A stretch of DNA of 64,000 bases from Isoetes taiwanensis (taxonomy: Eukaryota; Streptophyta; Lycopodiopsida; Isoetales; Isoetaceae): NCBI GenBank assembly GCA_021234155.1, contig JAJEKV010000058.1, forward strand, positions 8,434,992-8,498,991. The letters are read 5' to 3'. The notes beneath the pieces were generated by a model. It saw only the letters and a list, made by a program, of their open reading frames with translations. It did not search any database and was not told the DNA's origin. This document shows, in pieces, positions 58,001 through 64,000 of the stretch (position 1 is the stretch's first letter; the number at the start of each line of letters is the position of its first letter). The translations under genes and the position numbers were made by a program.

Positions 58001-61000
58001 TCCCGTTGTGGCGTTAGAAGTAAAGAGCGACTTTTGCGGTAGCAAGACATTCATAAATTCGTAATTAATGCATAGTACGGAATTAAATTTTGATTTTTTG
58101 TCGGTGAGGCTTCCTAAGTCATCGCCAACATCTGAGGGGCCGTTTTCAAAATTTCTGGACAAGGTTTAGATCAAAGTGTTTGCATTAGAGCGGTCAGGGC
58201 AGCCTGTTGTTGGGCAGCCCGGTGGCACACTTGCCCAAGTCAAACAAGGCCGGGGACCTTGCAAGGCCACCTCATTAGAGGGGAGAGTCCGGAACCCCAA
58301 GAGGCGAGCCCCACAAAAGTTTCAAGGTAGCCTTTCTGGCGGCGCCGAGGGGGAGGCCGTGCGCTAAAGACCACACTCCGGATCTCGGTTCCCCTATCCG
58401 GCCGTTGAATCCTTCGTTCAAGGGCCCCTGGCTCGATAAGGTCCAAAAAATCCAACATCCGTCCGGGAGAACTTATCAAACTTGAAGCGTCTGCGGTCGG
58501 CAGGTGTAGAAACCAAAGTGTTTTGTCGTTCGGACATTGCGGAGGCTCAGGAATGGCGATTCGACTTCCGCCACATCGTCCAGGGGAGGCGAAATTACCC
58601 TAGAGACCAAGTTGCGGTCGGTTTTGCAAAAGAAAGAAACACTTCGCCCTACGTTTGCGGTTGATAAATGACCACCTCCTAGGCCAATTGACTACGAGTG
58701 TGTTGGACATGAGATAGTTTGATGCTTCCTCGAGAAGGGTGGTCTTACGGCCCGCGAAACTTGGTCCCCGAGGACAATGTCGACATTAGGAGTCCATTGG
58801 CGAGCGAATCACGATTAGGAGAGGGAAGTTGCATGTCCGTCGCCGGGGCCTTGGGAGAGGACTTTTGGGGCAAAGGCTGCTTCGGGTGGTTTTAGGGTCG
58901 TGCTATGGCGTCAACACCACCCCTCACGTCAAGACAGCGCCAAGGTCCTAGTCGAATCGACAAGGATAGAGCCTCCAAGCGTAAACCTTATGAGTTGCGG
59001 GTTCTAGCGGGGTTTGCGTTTTGGGTGCGATTTTGGTCTTTTGCACTTGGGACTTGGCGATAAGATCTGATTGAGAATCGCGAAGCAAAGGAGGCCGGCG
59101 GAATGGAGTTTGGATCTGTACTCCTCCGTTGTGGCGGTTAAGTAAAGGCGACTTTTACGGTAGCAAGACATTCATAAATTCGTAATTAATGCATAGTACG
59201 GAATTAAATTTTGATTTTTTGTCAGCAGGCTTCCTAAGTCATCGCCAACATACAGGCCAGTTTTCAAAATTTCTGGACAAGGTTTAGATCAAAGTGTTTG
59301 CATTAGAGCGGTCAGGGCGGCTGTTGTTGTTGGGCAGCGGCATTTTGGCACACTTGCCCCAAGTCAAACAAGGCGAGGGACCTTGCAAGGCCACCTCATT
59401 AGAGGGGAGAGTCCGGACCCCAAGAGGCGAGCCCCAAAAAGTTTCCCGAGGCAGCCTTTCCTGGCAGCGCTCCCCCGGGGGCCGTACGCTAAAGACCACA
59501 CTCCCGGATCTCGGTTCCCCTATCCGACCGTTGAATCCTTCGTTCAAGGGCCCTGTCTCGATAAGGTCCAAAAAAATCCAACATCCGTCAGGAGAACTTA
59601 TCAAACCCATGGCGTCTGCGGTCGGCCAGTGTAGAAACCAAAGTGTTTTGTCGTTCGGACATTGCGGAGGCTCAGGAATGGCGATTCGACTTTCGCCACA
59701 TCGTCAGGGAGGCGAAATTACCCTAGAACCAAGTTGCGGTCATTTTTGCAAAAGAAACACTTACGCCCTACGTTGCGGTGATTCGGCGACCACCTCCTAG
59801 GCCAATTGACTACGAGTGTGTTGGACATGAGATAGTTTGGCAGCTTCCTCGAGAAGGGGTGGTCTTACGGCCATGAAACTTGGTCCCGGGGCAATGTCGG
59901 CGTTTGAGTCCATTGGCGAGCGAATCATGATTAGGGAGGGAAGTTGCGTCCGTCGTCGCGGGGCCCCGGGAGAGGACTTTTGGGGCAAGCAAGCGCTTCG
60001 GATGGTTTTAGGGTCCATGCTCTGGTGTCAACACCCCCCTACGTCAAGACGGGCGCAAGGTCCTAGTCGAATCGACAAGGATAGAGCCTCGAAGCGTAAA
60101 CCCTATGAGTTGCGGGTTCTAGCGGGGTTTTGCGTTTTGGGTGCCGAGTTTTGGTCTTTTGCACTTGGGACTTGGCCGATAAGATGCGATTGAGAAGCGA
60201 AGCAAGAGGCCCGGCGGAATGGAGTTTGGATCTGTACTCCTCCGTTGTGGCGGTTAAGTAAAAAGGCGGCTTTTGCGGTAGCAAGACATTCATAAATTCG
60301 TAATTAATGCATAGTGCGGAATTAAATTTTGATTTTTTGTCGGTGGGCTTCCTAAGTCATCGCCAACATACAGGCCAGTTTTCAAAATTTCTGGACAAGG
60401 TTTAGATCAAAGTGTTTGCATTAGAGCGGTCCGGGCAGCTTTGTTGTTGGGCAGCCCGGCAGCACACTTGCCCAAGTCAAACAAGGCGGGACCTTGCAAG
60501 GCCACCTCATTAGGGGGAGAGTCCGGACCCGGGGAGGCGAGCCCCAAAAAGTTTCGAGGCAGCCTTTCTGGCGGCGGCTCCCAGGGGGCAATGCGCTAAA
60601 GACCACACTCCGGGATCTCGGTTCCCCTATCCGGCCGTTGAATCCTTCGTTCAAAATTTTTGTCTCGATAAGGTCCAAAAAATCCAACATCCGTCAGGAG
60701 AACTTATCAAACCCTTGAAGCGTCTGCGGTCGGCCAGGTGTAGAAACCAAAGTGTTTTGTCGTTCGGACATTGCGGAGGCTCGGGAATGGCGATTCGACT
60801 TCGCCACATCGTCCGGGAGGCGAAATTACCCTAGAGACCAAGTTGCCGCGGTCATTTTTGCAAAAGAAAGAAACACTTCGCCCTACGTTTGCGGTATTAA
60901 ATGACCACCTCCTAGGCCAATTGACTACGAGTGTGTTGGACATGAGATAGTTTGGCGCTTCCTCGAGAAGGGGTGGTCTTACGGCCATGAAACTTGGTCC

Positions 61001-64000
61001 CGGGGCAATGTCGGCGTTTGAGTCCATTGGCGAGCGAATCATGATTAGGAGAGGGAAGTTGCGGGTAAAGTCGCCCGGGGAGCCGGGGAGAGGACTTTTG
61101 GGGCAAGCTGCTTCGAGGATGGTTTTAGGGTCCGTGCTCTGCGGTGTCAACACCCCCCTCACGTCAAGACCGCGCAAGGTCCTAGTCGAATCGACAAGGA
61201 TAGAGCCTCAAAGCGTAAACCCTATGAGTTGCGGGTTCTAGCGGGGTTTGCGTTTTGGGTCTTAGAGGATTTTGGTCTTTTGCACTTGGGACTTGGCGAT
61301 AAGATGCGATTGAGAGCGAAGCAAGAGGCTGGCGGAATGGAGTTTGGATCTGTACTCCTCCCGTTGTGGCGGTTAGAAGTAAAGAGGCGACTTTTGCGGT
61401 AGCAAGACATTCATAAATTCGTAATTAATACATAATGCGAATTAAATTCTGATTTTTTGTCGCAAGCTTCCTAAGTCATCGCCAACATATCTGAGGCCAG
61501 TTTTCAAAATTCGGACAAGGTTTAGATCAAAGTGTTTGCATTAGAGCGGTCAAGGCGCACTGTTGTTGGGCAGTAGAAGCACACTTGCCCAAGTCAAACA
61601 AGGCCAGGACCTTGCAAGGCCACCTCATTAGGGAGAGTCCGAACCCGGGAGGCGAGCCCCAAAAAGTTTCGAGGCAGCCTTTCTGGCGGCGCTCCCAGGG
61701 GGCCGTGCGCTAAAGACCACACTCCGGATCTCGGTTCCCCTATCCGGCCCGATTTGAATCCGCCGTTCAAGGGCCCTGTCTCGATAAGGTCCAAAAAAAT
61801 CCAACATCCGTCAGGAGAACTTATCAAACCTGCGAAGCGTCTGCGGTCGGCCAGGTGTAGAAACCAAAGTGTTTTGTCGTTCGGACATTGCGGAGGCTCA
61901 CGGAATGGCGATTCGACTTCGCCACATCGTCGGGGAAGGAGAAATTACCCTAGAGACCAAGTTGCGGTCATTTTGCAAAAGAAAGAAACACTTCGCCCTC
62001 GTTGCGATGATTCGGTGACCACCTCCTAGGCCAATTGACTCTGAGTGTGTTGGACATGAGATAGTTTGGATGCTTCCTCGAGAAGGGGTGGTCTTACGGC
62101 CATGAAACTTGGTCCCCGGGGCAATGTCGACGTTCGAGTCCATTGGCGAGCGAATCATGATTCAGGAGAGGGGAAGTTGCCGGAAGTCGCCCGCGGGGGG
62201 CCGAGGAGAGGACTTTTTGGGGCAAAGCTGCTTCGGATGGTTTTAGGGTCCCATTGCTGCGGGTGTCAACACCCCCCTCACGTCAAGACCTGCGGCGCAA
62301 GGTCCTAGTCGAATCGACAAGGATAGAGAGCCTCAAAGCGTAAACCCTATGAGTTGCGAGGGTTCTAGCGGGGGTTTGCGTTTTGGGTGCGAGTTTTGGT
62401 CTTTTGCACTTGGGACTTGGCCGATAAGATGCGATTGAGAATCACGAAGCAAGAGGCCCGGCGGAATGGAGTTTGGATCGTACTCCTCCGTTGTGGCGGT
62501 TAGAAGTAAAGGCGACTTTTGCGGTAGCAAGACATTCATAAATTCGTAATTAATGCATAGTACGGAATTAAATTTTGATTTTTTTGTCGTGAGGCTTCCT
62601 AAGTCATCGCCAACATCTGAGCCGGTTTTCAAAATTTTCTGGACAAGGTTTAGATCAAAGTGTTTGCATTAGAGCGGTCAAGGCTGACTGTTGTTGGGGG
62701 CGACCTGGCACACTTGCCCAAGTCAAACAAGGCGGGACCTTGCAAGGCCACCTCATTAGAGGGAGAGTCAGGACCCCAGAGGCGAGCCCCAAAAGTTTCG
62801 AGGCAGCCTTTCACAGCGGCGCCCGAATGCGCTAAAGACCACACTCCGGGATCTCGGTTCCCCTATCCAACGTTGAATCCTTTCGTTCAAGGGCCCACGC
62901 TCGATAAGGTCAAAAAAATCCAACATCCGTCCGGGAGAACTTATCAAACCCGAAGCGTCTGCGGTCGGCCAGGTGTAGAAACCAAAGTGTTTTGTCGTTC
63001 GGACATTGCGGAGGCTCCGGAATGGCGATTCGACTTCGCCACATCGTCAGGGAGGCGAAATTACCCTAGAGACCAAGTTGCGCGGTCATTTTTGCAAAAA
63101 AAGAAACACTAAGCCCTACGTTGCGATTATTCGGCTGACCACCTCCTAGGCCAATTGACTACGAGTGTGTTGGACATGAGATAGTTTGATGCTTCCTCGA
63201 GAAGGGGTGGTCTTACGGCCATGAAACTTGGTCCCAGGGCAATGTCGGCGTTAGAGTCCATTGGCGAGCGAATCATGATTAGGAGAGGGAAGTTGCCGTC
63301 CGTCGCCCCGGGGGCCCGGGGAGAGGACTTTTGGGGCAATTTGCTTCCGCTTCAGGTGGTTTTAGGGTCCGTGCTCGGCGTCAACACCCCCCCTACGTCA
63401 AGACACGGCGCAAAGGTCCTAGTCGAATCGACAAGGATAGAGCCTCAAAGCGTAAACCCCTATGAGTTGCGGGTTCTAGCGGGGTTTTGCGTTTTGGGTC
63501 TTGGGATTACAGTCTTTTGCACTTGGGACTTGGCGATAAGATGCGATTGAGAATGCGAAGCAAGGGGCCCGGCGGAATGGAGTTTGGATCGTACTCCTCC
63601 CGTTGTGGCGGTTAAGTAAAAGGCGACTTTTGCGGTAGCAAGACATTCATAAATTCGTAATTAATGCATAGTACGGAATTAAATTCTGATTTTTGTCGGT
63701 GAGGCTTCCTAAGTCGCCGCCAACATCTGAGGCCAGTTTTCAAAATTTCTGGACAAGGTTTAGATCAAAGTGTTTGCATTAGAGCGGTCAGGGCGACGCT
63801 TTGTTGTTGGGCAGCGGTGGCACACTTGCCCAAGTCAAACAAGGCGAGGGACCTTGCAAGGCCACCTCATTAGAGGGGAGAGTCCGGACCCAAGAGGCGA
63901 GCCCCAAAAAGTTTCCCAGAGGTAGCCTTTCTGGCGGCTCCCGGGGGGCCGATGCGCTAAAGACCACACTCCGGATCTCGGTTCCCCTATCCGGCCAGTT
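49091..64000. repeat. Tandem array of ~1.12-kb GC-rich monomers
   Basis: The landmark AGACATTCATAAATTCGTAA begins at 49091, 50214, 51327, 52462, 53577, 54696, 55803, 56920, 58045, 59166, 60284, 61405, 62530 and 63641, giving thirteen complete units of 1107-1135 bp and a partial one running off the window. All units are head-to-tail. Each has a short AT-rich core (TAATTAATGCAT then GGAATTAAATT) in an otherwise GC-rich body. Open frames break at different indels in different monomers, so I do not call genes. I do not recognise it as rDNA; a satellite or a large intergenic-spacer repeat are both possible. Confidence 0.95.

Noticed and set aside
49145-64000. Recurrent open frames of 60-170 codons in the satellite monomers
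   Set aside because: Frames break at different indels in each unit, occur on both strands and show no domain; non-coding is simpler.

Overview
The window comes from a land-plant nuclear genome that is rich in mobile DNA. The plant assignment rests on an intact five-exon IQ67-domain (IQD) calmodulin-binding gene, an HSF DNA-binding exon cut at the position usual for plants, a nepenthesin-like aspartic protease fragment captured by a Mutator-like element, and a piece of plastid 23S rRNA. The lineage cannot be fixed by eye. The ParB/methyltransferase and DUF7869-like genes make me lean to a seed-free plant (fern, lycophyte or bryophyte) or another large-genome plant, as inference only.

Layout. 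0-6.5 kb: a heat-shock-factor exon fragment, then AT-rich DNA with no gene I can support. 6.5-21.2 kb: three diverged copies of one gene family, each with a ParB-like domain followed by a permuted (beta-class) N4/N6 DNA methyltransferase domain. Copy 1 (7.15-8.26 and 16.53-17.93 kb) is split by an 8.27-kb terminal-inverted-repeat element (8259-16530). That element carries copy 2 (12.6-16.2 kb, +) and, divergently, a DUF7869-type transposase-like gene (12.0-8.6 kb, -). Copy 3 (18.0-20.9 kb) follows and has lost both methyltransferase signature motifs. 21.4-24 kb: an unidentified gene convergent with a Ulp1-type (C48) protease gene. 24.2-25 kb: a truncated LINE. 27.8-29.95 kb: a Pack-MULE with a perfect 9-bp target duplication. 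31.1-33.6 kb: the IQD gene, the only clearly intact gene here. 35.6-40.3 kb: LINE sequence inserted in a second DUF7869-type pseudogene. 40.5-48.6 kb: tandem repeats, a fold-back element, a probable LTR with a tRNA-iMet primer site, and a CpG-rich GACGTC cluster. 48.6-64 kb: a tandem array of ~1.12-kb monomers running off the right edge.

The most interesting pattern is in 6.5-21.2 kb. Each ParB-methyltransferase copy has its own palindromic DNA motif, repeated in its flanks and in its introns: GGTATAAATTTATACC for copy 1, TATTCCGGAATA for copy 2, AATGGCGCCATT for copy 3. I infer a self-recognition system in which a mobile element's ParB-like/methyltransferase protein binds or modifies element-specific palindromes, perhaps with a catalytically dead partner (copy 3) and a DUF7869 transposase. 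All three copies contain stops or frameshifts, so this locus is a decayed record of the system, unless some indels are assembly errors.
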